The notes under the pieces: generated by a model
Databases searched by the model: none
What the model was told of the DNA's origin: nothing
The model's input: the letters and a program-made list of their open reading frames with translations, nothing else
Assembly (NCBI GenBank): GCA_964583765.1
Contig: CAZOWW010000039.1
Span: 1 to 40,172, forward strand
DNA from: CAZOWW01 sp964583765
Lineage (GTDB): Bacteria > Actinomycetota > Actinomycetes > Actinomycetales > Kineosporiaceae
Length of the DNA stretch: 40,172 nt
Direction: 5' to 3'
Shown: piece by piece, positions 7,241 through 15,158 of the stretch
How positions within the stretch are numbered: the stretch's first letter is position 1
Layout of the letters: each line of letters begins with the position of its first letter
Position numbers and translations under genes: made by a program

Positions 7241-8541
7241 GCCGACTCCTTCCGCCAGACCGGGCCGTCGGGGAACGTGTACGCGGCGACCGAGGCCGGA
7301 TGCATGCGCACGCTGTACCCCGGAGCGCGCGGGGGCCGATACCGCCCGCCGACCACGCGCACCGGATCGACGAAGTGCTCGTGCAGGTGGTCGACGAACT
7401 CGACCATGCGGCCCTCGCCGCATCCGCTCACCCGCAGCCGGTCGAAGAAGGCCACGTGCTGCACGTACTCGCACAGGCCGACCCCGCCCGCGTGCGGGCA
7501 GACCGGCACGCCGAACTTCGCCGCCATGAGCAGCACGGCGAGCACCTCGTTCACCCCGCCGGTGCGGCAGGCGTCCACCTGGCACACGCCGATCGCCTCG
7601 GCCTGCAGGAGCTGCTTGAAGATCACGCGGTTCGCGGCGACCTCGCCGGTGGCCACCCGGATCGGCGCGACCTCCCGGGCGATCCTTGCGTGCCCGAGGA
7701 CGTCGTCCGCATGCGTGGGCTCCTCGATCCAGTAGGGGTCCATCTCGGAGAGCAGGCTCATCGCCGCGATCGCCTCGTCGACGTCCCAGACCTGGTTCGC
7801 ATCCATCATGAGCAGCGCGTCCGGACCGATCTCCTCCCGGATGATCCGGGCCCGCGCGACGTCGTCCTCGATCGGCCCGCCGACCTTCATCTTGACCGCG
7901 CGCCAGCCCTGGCGCACCGCCTCGCGGGTCAGTGAGCGGACCTTCTCGTCCGGGTAGCCCATCCAGCCCACGGAGGTCGTGTACGCGGCCACCCCCTCCC
8001 GCTCCACCTGCGCCAGCCGGGCGGGGTAACCGCCCACCGTCGCCTCGAGCAGGTCGGCGGCATCGTCCGGGGTGAGCGCGTCCGCGATGTGGTGGAAGTC
8101 GATCGAGGCGACGAGCTCCTCGGTGCTCAGTTCGGCCAGGTACTGCCACATCGGTTTCCCGGCCAGGATCGCCCGCAGGTCCCAGACCGCGTTGATCAGG
8201 GCCCCGGCCGCCATGTGGATGACGCCCTTCTCCGGGCCTAGCCAGCGCAACTGGACATCCGCGGTGATCGAGCGCCAGAAGTCGACCTGGTTCTCCTCGA
8301 TCTCGGCGATGGTGCGTCCGACGACGTGGTGGGCCAGGGCACGCACCGCGGCGCAGGTGATCTCGTTGCCGCGGCCGTTGGTGAAGGTGAGCCCGGAGCC
8401 GACGGGACCCTGGTCGGTGCGCACCTGGACGTAGGTGGCCGAGTAGTCGCCGCGGTTGATCGCGTCGGAGCCGTCGCCGGAGGCGGCCGTGGGGAAACGC
8501 ACGTCGTGGACGTCGACGGCGGTGATCGTGACGGAGGGCAT
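7237..8541 (-). CDS. Enolase-superfamily sugar-acid dehydratase, L-fuconate dehydratase type
   Basis: 434 residues from the ATG at 8541, which begins 4 bases after the uxaC stop; an ATG 48 bases upstream would lie inside uxaC. The sequence follows L-fuconate dehydratase closely: DVRFPT near the N-terminus, LRWLGPEKGVIHMAAGALINA, YTTSVGWMGYPDEK, VKMKVGG (KxK base near 217), MMDANQVWD (Asp near 246), WIEEPTHADDVLGHA (Glu near 273), ATGEVAANRVIFKQ (Glu near 295), CPHAGGVGLCE (His near 350) and VEFVDHLHEHF. All Mg2+ and base residues are present; family members I recall have GEH where this one has GEV. FucD enzymes dehydrate L-fuconate, and the Xanthomonas enzyme is reported also to use D-altronate, L-galactonate and others. 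Here it occupies the slot that UxuA or UxaA normally fills, so D-altronate or D-mannonate is a likely substrate (inference). Confidence 0.9.
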   Translation of the reverse strand: MPSVTITAVDVHDVRFPTAASGDGSDAINRGDYSATYVQVRTDQGPVGSGLTFTNGRGNEITCAAVRALAHHVVGRTIAEIEENQVDFWRSITADVQLRWLGPEKGVIHMAAGALINAVWDLRAILAGKPMWQYLAELSTEELVASIDFHHIADALTPDDAADLLEATVGGYPARLAQVEREGVAAYTTSVGWMGYPDEKVRSLTREAVRQGWRAVKMKVGGPIEDDVARARIIREEIGPDALLMMDANQVWDVDEAIAAMSLLSEMDPYWIEEPTHADDVLGHARIAREVAPIRVATGEVAANRVIFKQLLQAEAIGVCQVDACRTGGVNEVLAVLLMAAKFGVPVCPHAGGVGLCEYVQHVAFFDRLRVSGCGEGRMVEFVDHLHEHFVDPVRVVGGRYRPPRAPGYSVRMHPASVAAYTFPDGPVWRKESA

Positions 8542-8545
8542 CGCG

Positions 8546-10042
8546 TCAACGCTCCAGTCGGAAGACTCGCTTGGGCAGGCGGTAGGCAAGGTCGGCGATG
8601 GTCTCCGCCGCCTCGTCCAGGGACAGCCGGTGCTGCACGACGAGGTTGGCCAGATGCGCGGCGTCCACCCGGCGGGCGACGTCGTGGCGGGCCGGGATCG
8701 AGCAGAAGGCGCGGGTGTCGTCCACGAAACCGGCGGTGTTGTAGTACCCGGCGCTCTCGGTCGCGGTCTCGCGGAACCGGCGCAGCCCCTCGGGACTGTC
8801 CAGGAACCACCACGGCGCCCCCAGGTAGACCGCCGGGTAGCCGCCCGCCAGGGGCGCGAGCTCGCGCGTGAAGGTGGTCTCGTCGAGGGTGTACAGCACC
8901 AGGCGCAGCCGGGGGTCGTTGCCGAACCGCTCGAGTAGGGGCCGCAGGGCCCGCACGTACTCGGTGGCCGAGGGGATGTCCCCGCCCACGTCCCGCCCGT
9001 GCCGCGTGTACAGCCAGCTGTTGTGGTTGCGCACCGCCCCGGGATGCAGCTGCATGACCAGTCCGTCCTCCACGGACATCTCGGCGAACCGCAGCAGCAT
9101 GTGGCCGCGGAACAGCTCCGCCTCGGCGGCGTCCGCCTCCCCGCGCAGCCCGCGCTCGAACAGGCGCGAGGCCTCGACGTCGGTCAGCGCCACGGTCAAC
9201 GCACTCGGGTGGCCGTGGTCGGTGGAGGTGGCCCCCGCCGCGCGGAAGTCCGCCCGCCGCCGGCGCAGGGCGTCGAGGTAGCCGGTGAAGGTGGTGGTGT
9301 CCTGGCCGGTGAGCTCGCCCAGGCGGGCCACGCGCGCGGCCCAGCCCGGCCACTGGACGTCGACGAGGTCGTCCGGCCGGAAAGTCGTGATCACCCGGCC
9401 GCCGGGCCCGCCCCAGCCCACCTCGGCGAGGCGCGCGTGCACCGACAGGTCGTCCACAGGCGACTCCGTGGTGGCCAGCACCTCGATCCCGAACCGCTCG
9501 AAGAGCGCCCGGGGCCGGAACTCCGGGGTGGCCAGTTTCTCCTGCACCAGGTCGTAGACCTGCTGGGCCGTCGCGGGGCCGAAGGGCACCGGCACGTCGA
9601 ACACCTCGGTGAGGACGAGCTCCAGCCACAGCCGGGACGGCGTCCCGCGGAACAGGTGCCAGTGGTCGGCGAAGAGCTGCCAGATCGCCCGCGGGTCGGT
9701 CTCGACGCCGCCGGCGACCCCGAGAGGACTGTCCGCGAGCCGGCGGTCGCCGGCGGCGGGGTCCAGCACGGGCACGCCGAGGCGCTCCGGGGCGACGCCC
9801 TGGCTGAGCAGCATGCGCGTGAGGTAGTGGTCCGGGACCACGATGAGGTGGGCCGGATCGGGGAAGGGCAGGTCGTCGGCGAGCAGGCGTGGGTCGACGT
9901 GCCCGTGCGGGCAGATCAGGGGCAGGTCCCGCGCGTGCCGGTACAGCTCGCCGGCGATCGCGCGGGTGTGCGGCTCGGCCGGGAAGAGCAGGTCCGGGCG
10001 CGCACCGGTGGCCGTGCGGCCGGCGGCGGGGGTGGTGGTCAT
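8546..10042 (-). CDS. uxaC: Uronate isomerase
   Basis: 498 residues, an amidohydrolase-fold enzyme. The N-terminal metal ligands are in LICPHGHVDPRLL (residues 42-54). Other family segments are DHYLTRMLL, WLELVLTEVFDV, LATTESPVDDL, GLVMQLHPGAVRNHN, DIPSATEYVRAL, LVLYTLDET and WWFLDSPEGL. UxaC converts D-glucuronate to D-fructuronate and D-galacturonate to D-tagaturonate, the entry step of hexuronate breakdown. Its ATG at 10042 overlaps the stop of the upstream Gfo/Idh gene (ATGA), and the dehydratase follows after 4 bases. This gene fixes the meaning of the operon: with a pectate lyase alongside, galacturonate is the most likely natural substrate. Confidence 0.95.
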   Translation of the reverse strand: MTTTPAAGRTATGARPDLLFPAEPHTRAIAGELYRHARDLPLICPHGHVDPRLLADDLPFPDPAHLIVVPDHYLTRMLLSQGVAPERLGVPVLDPAAGDRRLADSPLGVAGGVETDPRAIWQLFADHWHLFRGTPSRLWLELVLTEVFDVPVPFGPATAQQVYDLVQEKLATPEFRPRALFERFGIEVLATTESPVDDLSVHARLAEVGWGGPGGRVITTFRPDDLVDVQWPGWAARVARLGELTGQDTTTFTGYLDALRRRRADFRAAGATSTDHGHPSALTVALTDVEASRLFERGLRGEADAAEAELFRGHMLLRFAEMSVEDGLVMQLHPGAVRNHNSWLYTRHGRDVGGDIPSATEYVRALRPLLERFGNDPRLRLVLYTLDETTFTRELAPLAGGYPAVYLGAPWWFLDSPEGLRRFRETATESAGYYNTAGFVDDTRAFCSIPARHDVARRVDAAHLANLVVQHRLSLDEAAETIADLAYRLPKRVFRLER

Positions 10043-11379
10043 CGGGGCAGCTCCAGGAGGTCGGCAACGGTCACGAGTGCTCCACCCGTGGCCAGCGAAC
10101 GGTTCCCGGCGAGCCCCGTGAGCAGGGCCAGGGCACCGTCGCGCTCGCTGGCACCACGATGGAGAGGATCGGTGGGGCCGTCGGCGCCGAACAGATCGGC
10201 GAGCATCCGCGCGTCCCCGCCGCCGTGGCCCTCGCGGCGGTGCGCGGGGACCGGCACGTCCTCGGGGGGTTCCCAGAAGCGCCGTACCTGCAGCCGGAGC
10301 GAACCCTGCTCGGCCGCGGCGTCCACCCCGTGGATGGGCGCCCCCTTGAGCCCGGTCGCGGCGGCGGGGGAGACGTGGTCGCTCTCGACCACCTCGAGCT
10401 CCAGCCGGCCGCGGCTGCCGTTGAAGGCGATGCGGTAGCCCTCCCATGGTGCGTAGGCGGTGAGGTGGTAGCTCATCGTGGCGCCGGTGTCGTAGCGCAC
10501 GAGCAGCGCCAGATCGTCCTCGATGGTGATCCCGGGCGCGAAGACGTTCTGGTCGCGGTGGTAACCGTCCTCGTGCTCGGCGTCCAGGTACAGCTCGCGC
10601 AACCGGGGGCTGTCCGCCAGGTGCAGGGCGAACGGGTCCCCGTCGGCCTCGGGGGAGCCGTGGGCGCGGGCGTAGTCCCGGGCGTAGCCGTTCCGGCGGC
10701 CGTTCTCGGGTCCGTAGAAGGCGAGCCGCCCCTGGGCGGCCACCTGCACGGGGGCAGCCCCGAGCCACCAGTTCACCAGGTCGAAGTGGTGTCCGGCCTT
10801 GTGCACGAGCAGTCCGCCCGAGTGGGCCTTGTTCCGGTGCCAGCGGCGGAAGTAGTCCGCGCCGTGCCGCACGTCGAGCAGCCACTCGAAGTGCACCGAG
10901 AGGATCTCGCCGATCACCTGGTCGTGCAGCAGGCGCCAGACCTGCTCGTGGACCGGGTTGTACCGGTAGTTGAAGGTCACGGTCACGGTGCCCGGGCCCT
11001 TGGCGGCCGCGTCCAGGATGCGCCGACAGCCCGTCACGTCCGTGGTCATGGGCTTCTCGGTGATCACCGAACAGTCCGCGGCGAGGGCGGTCACCACGTG
11101 ATCGGCATGGGTGTGATCCGGGCTGGTGACCACCACGGTGTCCACCCGCTCCTCGGCGAGCACGGCGGGCAGGGCCTCGGGCCCACCGACGGGTACCGGA
11201 GGGGCGCCCAGCCGTTCGACGAGTCGGTTGTAGGCGGCTGCCCTGGCCGGGTTGGGATCGACCAGGGCGACGAGTTCGGCGCTGTCGGCGTGGTCATGGA
11301 CGAGGGCCCGGACGAACATCTCCGCCCGGGCACCCGTCCCGACCACCGCGCAACGCCGCCTGGGACGAGGGCGCGGCAT
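10039..11379 (-). CDS. Gfo/Idh/MocA family oxidoreductase (first gene of the uronate operon)
   Basis: 446 residues from Met5 of the longest frame. I prefer the ATG at 11379 because GGAG lies 5 bases before it, whereas the ATG at 11391 directly abuts an operator and has no ribosome site. Motifs are the nucleotide-binding CAVVGTGARAEMF, VDTVVVTSPDHTHADH, the ITEKPMTTD hallmark and FNYRYNP, then a C-terminal domain with GHHFDLVNWWLG carrying candidate catalytic His residues. It fits NAD-dependent dehydrogenases acting on sugar derivatives; long members with HHFDLVNWW are common beside polysaccharide-use genes. It ends in a 4-bp overlap with uxaC. The substrate is unknown. Transcription probably starts near 11406, within the LacI-type operator at 11392-11409, so it is expected to be repressed by the divergent LacI protein. 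Confidence 0.88.
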   Translation of the reverse strand: MPRPRPRRRCAVVGTGARAEMFVRALVHDHADSAELVALVDPNPARAAAYNRLVERLGAPPVPVGGPEALPAVLAEERVDTVVVTSPDHTHADHVVTALAADCSVITEKPMTTDVTGCRRILDAAAKGPGTVTVTFNYRYNPVHEQVWRLLHDQVIGEILSVHFEWLLDVRHGADYFRRWHRNKAHSGGLLVHKAGHHFDLVNWWLGAAPVQVAAQGRLAFYGPENGRRNGYARDYARAHGSPEADGDPFALHLADSPRLRELYLDAEHEDGYHRDQNVFAPGITIEDDLALLVRYDTGATMSYHLTAYAPWEGYRIAFNGSRGRLELEVVESDHVSPAAATGLKGAPIHGVDAAAEQGSLRLQVRRFWEPPEDVPVPAHRREGHGGGDARMLADLFGADGPTDPLHRGASERDGALALLTGLAGNRSLATGGALVTVADLLELPR

Positions 11380-11391
11380 CGGTTCTCCCAT

Positions 11392-11409
11392 CCTGCAAAG
11401 GTTTGCAGG
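11392..11409. promoter_or_regulatory. LacI-type operator O1 of the uronate operon
   Basis: CCTGCAAAGGTTTGCAGG is an 18-bp inverted repeat, perfect except for the two central bases. It sits just before the first operon gene and over the predicted transcription start, the usual position for LacI-family repression. The core TGCAAA..TTTGCA resembles operators of LacI/GalR proteins, and a related element lies in the lacI promoter. Confidence 0.8.
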
Positions 11410-11412
11410 GAC

Positions 11413-11441
11413 ACTGTCCAGGTCGGCGCGCGTGTCGTCAA
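11413..11441 (-). promoter_or_regulatory. Predicted promoter of the uronate operon
   Basis: On the minus strand, TTGACG (11441-11436) is followed after 17 bases by GACAGT (11418-11413), a good -35 and a weak -10. Start would fall near 11406, inside operator O1. Confidence 0.45.
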
Positions 11442-11508
11442 CACCCCGATAGGAACCGGCCGCGAGGGCAAGGAAAGCGCCTTCCTGTGGGGGTCGAAGG
11501 CAAGAGCG

Positions 11509-11522
11509 GTGACTTGCATCAC
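11509..11522. promoter_or_regulatory. CRP/GlxR-like binding site
   Basis: GTGA-CTTGCA-TCAC matches the inner half-sites of the cAMP receptor protein consensus TGTGA-N6-TCACA, with the right-hand TCACA complete. Its centre is about 50 bp upstream of the predicted lacI start and about 110 bp upstream of the predicted uronate operon start, positions from which CRP-type activators can act. Binding is inferred from the sequence alone. Confidence 0.5.
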
Positions 11523-11532
11523 AGGATCATCG

Positions 11533-11561
11533 TTGACAGTGCAGCAACCGTTTGCATTAAT
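11533..11561 (+). promoter_or_regulatory. Predicted promoter of lacI and the ABC importer, with an operator in the spacer
   Basis: A consensus -35 TTGACA (11533-11538) is followed after 17 bases by ATTAAT (11556-11561). The spacer contains GCAACCGTTTGC (11544-11555), an imperfect inverted repeat similar to operator O1. Repressor bound there would cover the promoter, implying autoregulation of lacI together with the importer genes. Confidence 0.6.
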
Positions 11562-11589
11562 TGGCGCCTGCCAGCGAGGGAGGTGCGCG

Positions 11590-12615
11590 ATGCCGGTGAC
11601 GATCCGGGACGTGGCACGCGCCTGCGATGTGCACGTGTCGACCGTTTCGCGGACCTTCTCCGCGCCGCACCTGGTCAACCCGGTCACTCGCAGCCGGGTG
11701 CTCGCGGCGGCCGACGCCCTGGGCTACCGGCCCAACCGGGCCGCCCGGGCCCTGGTGACCGGTCGCACGCACAACATCGGCCTGATCGTCGCGGACATCG
11801 CCAACCCGTTCTTCCCCCCGCTGATCAAAGCGGCGGAGGGACAGGCCCGCCGCCGGGACCACCACGTGTTCGTCGCGGACACCAACGAGGACCCGGCGGT
11901 CGAGCAGGAGTTGGTGCGGGCTCTGGCCAAGCAGGTGGACGGGATCCTTCTGTGCAGCCCGCGCATGAGCAACGCCAACATCGAGCGACTGCGGCACGAG
12001 GTGCCGTTGGCCGTGGTCAACCGGGTGATCCCCGATCTGCCCGCGGTGCTCATGGACGTCGCCCACGGCGCACGCCAGGCGCTCGATCACCTGTCCGCCC
12101 TCGGACACCACGAGATCGTGTACCTGTCCGGACCGCACGGTTCGTGGACCAGCAGGGAGATCGGTACCGCAGTGCAGGCCGGAGCCCGTGAGCACGGTCT
12201 CCGGTTGCGGGTGCTCGGTCCGCACCAGCCCACCGAGACGGCCGGGCAGGGTGCGGCCGAACAGGTCCTGGCCTGCGGGGCCACCGCGGTGCTCGCCTAC
12301 AACGACCTGATGGCGGTCGGCCTGCTCGAGGGACTGGATGCCCTGGGCGTGCCGGTGCCGGAACAGGTGAGCGTGGTCGGGATCGACGACATCGCCCTGA
12401 GCAGGTTCACCCGACCCCGCCTGACCACGGTGACGATGCCGGCGGCGGCCGCCGGGACCGCCGCCGTCGACCTTCTCCTGCACGGCACGAGCGACGGGGC
12501 CTCCGCGGCCGCACAGGTGCGTCTGCCCACGTCGCTGGTGGTCCGGCAGTCATCGGGACCGGCCGCCGCGTCCCGCCCCGGATCTCCCCGAACAGCCCTC
12601 GGCGCACCCCGATGA
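11590..12615 (+). CDS. LacI-family transcriptional regulator of the uronate/pectin locus
   Basis: 341 residues from the ATG at 11590, preceded by GGGAGG at good spacing. The N-terminal helix-turn-helix TIRDVARACDVHVSTVSRTFS (residues 4-24) and hinge helix region GYRPNRAARALVTGRT are typical, followed by a periplasmic-binding-like sensor (NIGLIVADIANPFFPPLI, VDGILLCSPR, VVNRVIPDLP, VLAYNDLMAVGLLEG, VSVVGIDDIALSRFTRPRLTTV). It is divergent from the uronate operon and heads the ABC importer genes, with operators in both promoters, so it very likely represses both until a sugar-acid ligand binds. It ends with a short Ala/Pro-rich tail; the importer lipoprotein starts 40 bp later. Confidence 0.93.
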   Translation: MPVTIRDVARACDVHVSTVSRTFSAPHLVNPVTRSRVLAAADALGYRPNRAARALVTGRTHNIGLIVADIANPFFPPLIKAAEGQARRRDHHVFVADTNEDPAVEQELVRALAKQVDGILLCSPRMSNANIERLRHEVPLAVVNRVIPDLPAVLMDVAHGARQALDHLSALGHHEIVYLSGPHGSWTSREIGTAVQAGAREHGLRLRVLGPHQPTETAGQGAAEQVLACGATAVLAYNDLMAVGLLEGLDALGVPVPEQVSVVGIDDIALSRFTRPRLTTVTMPAAAAGTAAVDLLLHGTSDGASAAAQVRLPTSLVVRQSSGPAAASRPGSPRTALGAPR

Positions 12616-12655
12616 GTTCGCCCCAGCGAAGAGAACGAGCCAAGGAGTGAGCGTC

Positions 12656-14041
12656 ATGGATCCCACTTCGCCCGCCACCCCCGACCGTCCGGCCGACCGT
12701 CCGGCCGTCGGCTTTCGCCCCGCCGCGTCCGGATCCCGGACCGGCATGTCCCGCCGTTCCCTCCTCGCCGCCGCCGGCCTGATCCCGCTCGCCGGGGTCG
12801 CGGCCTGCGGCAGCTCGAAGAGCAGTCCTCAGTCCGGGATGACTCTCGACGACAACAAGTCGGTCGAGCTCTCGGTGTTCTGGTGGGGCGGCAAGGCCCG
12901 GGCCGAGAACACCGAGAAGGCCCTGGCCCTGTACACCCAGCGTCACCCCAAGGTGACCTTCAAGACCAGCTGGCAAGCGAACCAGGGGTACTACGAGAAG
13001 CTGGCAACCCTCGCGGCCAGCGACAGCGCCCCCGATCTGTTCCAGATCGACGACAACGGGCTGTCCGACTACACCACCCGCGGGGTCACGCTCGACCTCA
13101 CCCCCTTCGTGGGCACCGAGATCCACACCGACGGCTTCTCCGCCGGCTTACGGGACTCCGGGTCGGTCCGGGGCAAACGCGGGGGCATCCCGGCCGCCGA
13201 GAACACCCCCGCGATGTTCGTCGACCGCACCGCCCTGGCGAAGTGGGGGCTGGCCGTGCCGACCGTCGGGGCGAGCTGGGACTCGCTGGTCACCCTGGGC
13301 GCGGATGTCCACACCCGCAGCGGTGGGGCGCTCAACGGCACCATGGACCCCAGCGCGGACTACAAGGTGCTGGAGGTCTGGCTGCGGCAACAGGGCAAGG
13401 ACCTGTACACCACCGACGGCGACCTCGGGTTCACCGCGGACGACCTGGCGCGGTGGTTCCAGTTCTGGGTGGACGCCGCGGGGAAGCACGCCACTCCACC
13501 GGCCGACCTCATCCACACCGCCAACTCGGGCGACATCACCAAGCAGTTGGTCACCACGCAGAAGGGCGTCACGTCGTTCCTGTGGTCGAACCAGCTCGAA
13601 GAGGCTCGCAAGAACACCGACCATGACATCGCGCTCACCACGTACCCCGGACCCGCGAGCGGGGCCTGGGCCCGGGCGTCCATGTACTGGTCGTCCTCGG
13701 CGAAGACCAAGAATGCGGCCCGTGCCGCCGATGTGATCAACTTCCTGGTGAACGATCCGGAGGCGGGCAAGATCCTCGGTGCGGAGCGGGGACTGTTCCC
13801 CAACGCCACGGTGCGCAAGCAGATCGAGAGCACCCTGTCCCCGGCCAACCAGGTCAGTGCCACCTTCGAGGAGACCCTGGCCAGCCAGTTCGGGCCCCTG
13901 CCGCCGCTCCCGCCGAAGGGGCACAAGAAGGTCAAGAGCCTCCTCACGGACGCCGCGGAGTCCGTGCAGTACCGCAAGTCGGATCCCGCCGCCGCGGCCG
14001 GCTCGTTCGTCTCCCAGGCCAAGGCGGCCATCGGCGCCTGA
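12656..14041 (+). CDS. Sugar ABC importer, solute-binding lipoprotein (family 1)
   Basis: 461 residues from the ATG at 12656, chosen because AAGGAG lies 8 bases before it; a GTG at 12647 falls inside that site. A polar N-terminus leads to a twin-arginine-like segment MSRRSLLAAAGLIPLAG and a lipobox VAAC, so Cys near position 51 is probably lipidated and the protein anchored outside the membrane. The mature part is an extracellular solute-binding family 1 protein (FWWGGKARAENTEKALALY, DLFQIDDNGLSDYT, TPAMFVDRTALAKWGL). It should bind oligosaccharides, here most likely oligogalacturonides. It lies between lacI and the two permeases. Two GC-rich hairpins follow the stop and may raise its transcript level relative to the permeases. 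Confidence 0.93.
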   Translation: MDPTSPATPDRPADRPAVGFRPAASGSRTGMSRRSLLAAAGLIPLAGVAACGSSKSSPQSGMTLDDNKSVELSVFWWGGKARAENTEKALALYTQRHPKVTFKTSWQANQGYYEKLATLAASDSAPDLFQIDDNGLSDYTTRGVTLDLTPFVGTEIHTDGFSAGLRDSGSVRGKRGGIPAAENTPAMFVDRTALAKWGLAVPTVGASWDSLVTLGADVHTRSGGALNGTMDPSADYKVLEVWLRQQGKDLYTTDGDLGFTADDLARWFQFWVDAAGKHATPPADLIHTANSGDITKQLVTTQKGVTSFLWSNQLEEARKNTDHDIALTTYPGPASGAWARASMYWSSSAKTKNAARAADVINFLVNDPEAGKILGAERGLFPNATVRKQIESTLSPANQVSATFEETLASQFGPLPPLPPKGHKKVKSLLTDAAESVQYRKSDPAAAAGSFVSQAKAAIGA

Positions 14042-14050
14042 TCCCGCTCC

Positions 14051-14069
14051 GGCCCGGATCTCCCGGGCC
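14051..14069 (+). terminator. Hairpin after the binding-protein gene
   Basis: GGCCCGG, loop ATCTC, CCGGGCC: a 7-bp all-GC stem without a T-tract, 10 bases after the stop codon. It may act with the next hairpin as a 3' stabiliser or partial terminator. Confidence 0.45.
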
Positions 14070-14098
14070 ACGAGCCGGTCCGCTGCCAGCCGGACAGC

Positions 14099-14135
14099 GT
14101 CCGCGTCCCGGTTGTACCGCCACCGGGACGCGGAC
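14099..14135 (+). terminator. Strong 14-bp hairpin between binding protein and permease genes
   Basis: GTCCGCGTCCCGGT and ACCGGGACGCGGAC pair perfectly over 14 bp around a 9-base loop. No T-tract follows. In importer operons such structures let only part of the transcripts continue into the permease genes and protect the 3' end of the binding-protein message; that role is inferred. Confidence 0.6.
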
Positions 14136-14210
14136 CCGGTCCACCCACCCCCAGACCCGCTTCGCTCACCCCCAGACCCGCTTCACCCACCCCTAGAGAG
14201 GAGCGGCCAC

Positions 14211-15158
14211 GTGGCCGTCCCCACGGCGCAGGTCCAGCCCGCGTCGGTCCCCTTGCGCCGCGCGAAGGGACCGGTGAGTCGCGGCGAGCCGGTGGCCGGG
14301 TACGTGTTCCTGACCCCCTGGATGATCGGATTCCTCGGGATCACCGCGTTGCCCATGCTGTACTCGCTCTACCTGAGCTTCACGGACTACGACCTCTTCA
14401 GCTCCCCGCACTGGGTGGGCCTGGCGAACTACCGGCGGATGTTCACCTCCGACCCCCAGTTCTGGCACTCGGTGCGGGTCACCTTGCTCTACGCGGTGAT
14501 CTCGGTGCCCGCCAAGTTGCTGACCGCGCTCGGGGTCGCGCTGCTGCTCAACCGGGACCGCCGGGGGACCGGCCTGTTCCGAGCCCTGTTCTACCTGCCC
14601 TCCCTGCTCGGCGGCAGCGTCGGCCTGGCCATCGTCTGGCAGGCCATGTTCGATCGTGGCGGAGCGGTGAACGAGTTCCTCGGCTGGTTCGGGATCTCCG
14701 GCAAGGCCTGGGTGAACGAGCCGGGTACCGCGCTGGGCACCCTGGTCGTCCTGGCCGCCTGGCAGTTCGGGGCACCGATGGTGATCTTCCTGGCGGGGAT
14801 CAAGCAGATCCCGCCGGAACTGTACGAAGCGGCCTCGGTGGACGGCGCCGGTGCCTGGCGCAAGTTCCGCCACATCACGCTGCCCATGCTGTCCCCGGTG
14901 ATCTTCTTCAACCTCGTGCTCGAGACCATCCACGCCTTCCAGGGCTTCACCTCGGCGTACGTGGTCAGCAACGGGACCGGCGGTCCCACCGACTCCACGC
15001 TCATGTACACGCTCATGCTGTACCTGCGGGGGTTCCAGGACTTCGACATGGGATACGCCGCCGCCCTGGCCTGGGTCTTCCTGGCGGTCATCGGTCTGCT
15101 CACCGCCGTGGTGTTCCGCACCGGTCGGCTGTGGGTCCACTACGGGGACGAGGCATGA
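14211..15158 (+). CDS. Sugar ABC importer, permease 1 (CUT1, MalF-like)
   Basis: 315 residues from a GTG at 14211 with GAGAGGAG eight bases before it. About six membrane segments begin with AGYVFLTPWMIGFLGITALPMLYSLYL, followed by FRALFYLPSLLGGSVGLAIVW and later helices. The EAA loop that contacts the ATPase reads YEAASVDGAGAWRKFRHITLP. This matches binding-protein-dependent sugar permeases of the CUT1 family. It overlaps the second permease by ATGA at 15155. No ATPase gene is in the locus; such importers in actinobacteria share a distant MsmK-type ATPase. The transported sugar is inferred from context to be a pectin oligomer. Confidence 0.93.
   Translation: MAVPTAQVQPASVPLRRAKGPVSRGEPVAGYVFLTPWMIGFLGITALPMLYSLYLSFTDYDLFSSPHWVGLANYRRMFTSDPQFWHSVRVTLLYAVISVPAKLLTALGVALLLNRDRRGTGLFRALFYLPSLLGGSVGLAIVWQAMFDRGGAVNEFLGWFGISGKAWVNEPGTALGTLVVLAAWQFGAPMVIFLAGIKQIPPELYEAASVDGAGAWRKFRHITLPMLSPVIFFNLVLETIHAFQGFTSAYVVSNGTGGPTDSTLMYTLMLYLRGFQDFDMGYAAALAWVFLAVIGLLTAVVFRTGRLWVHYGDEA

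Noticed and set aside
9889..11589. Upstream part of a 908-codon frame containing LacI
   Set aside because: It lies antisense to uxaC and the first Gfo/Idh gene; the LacI protein starts at 11590 with a good ribosome site.
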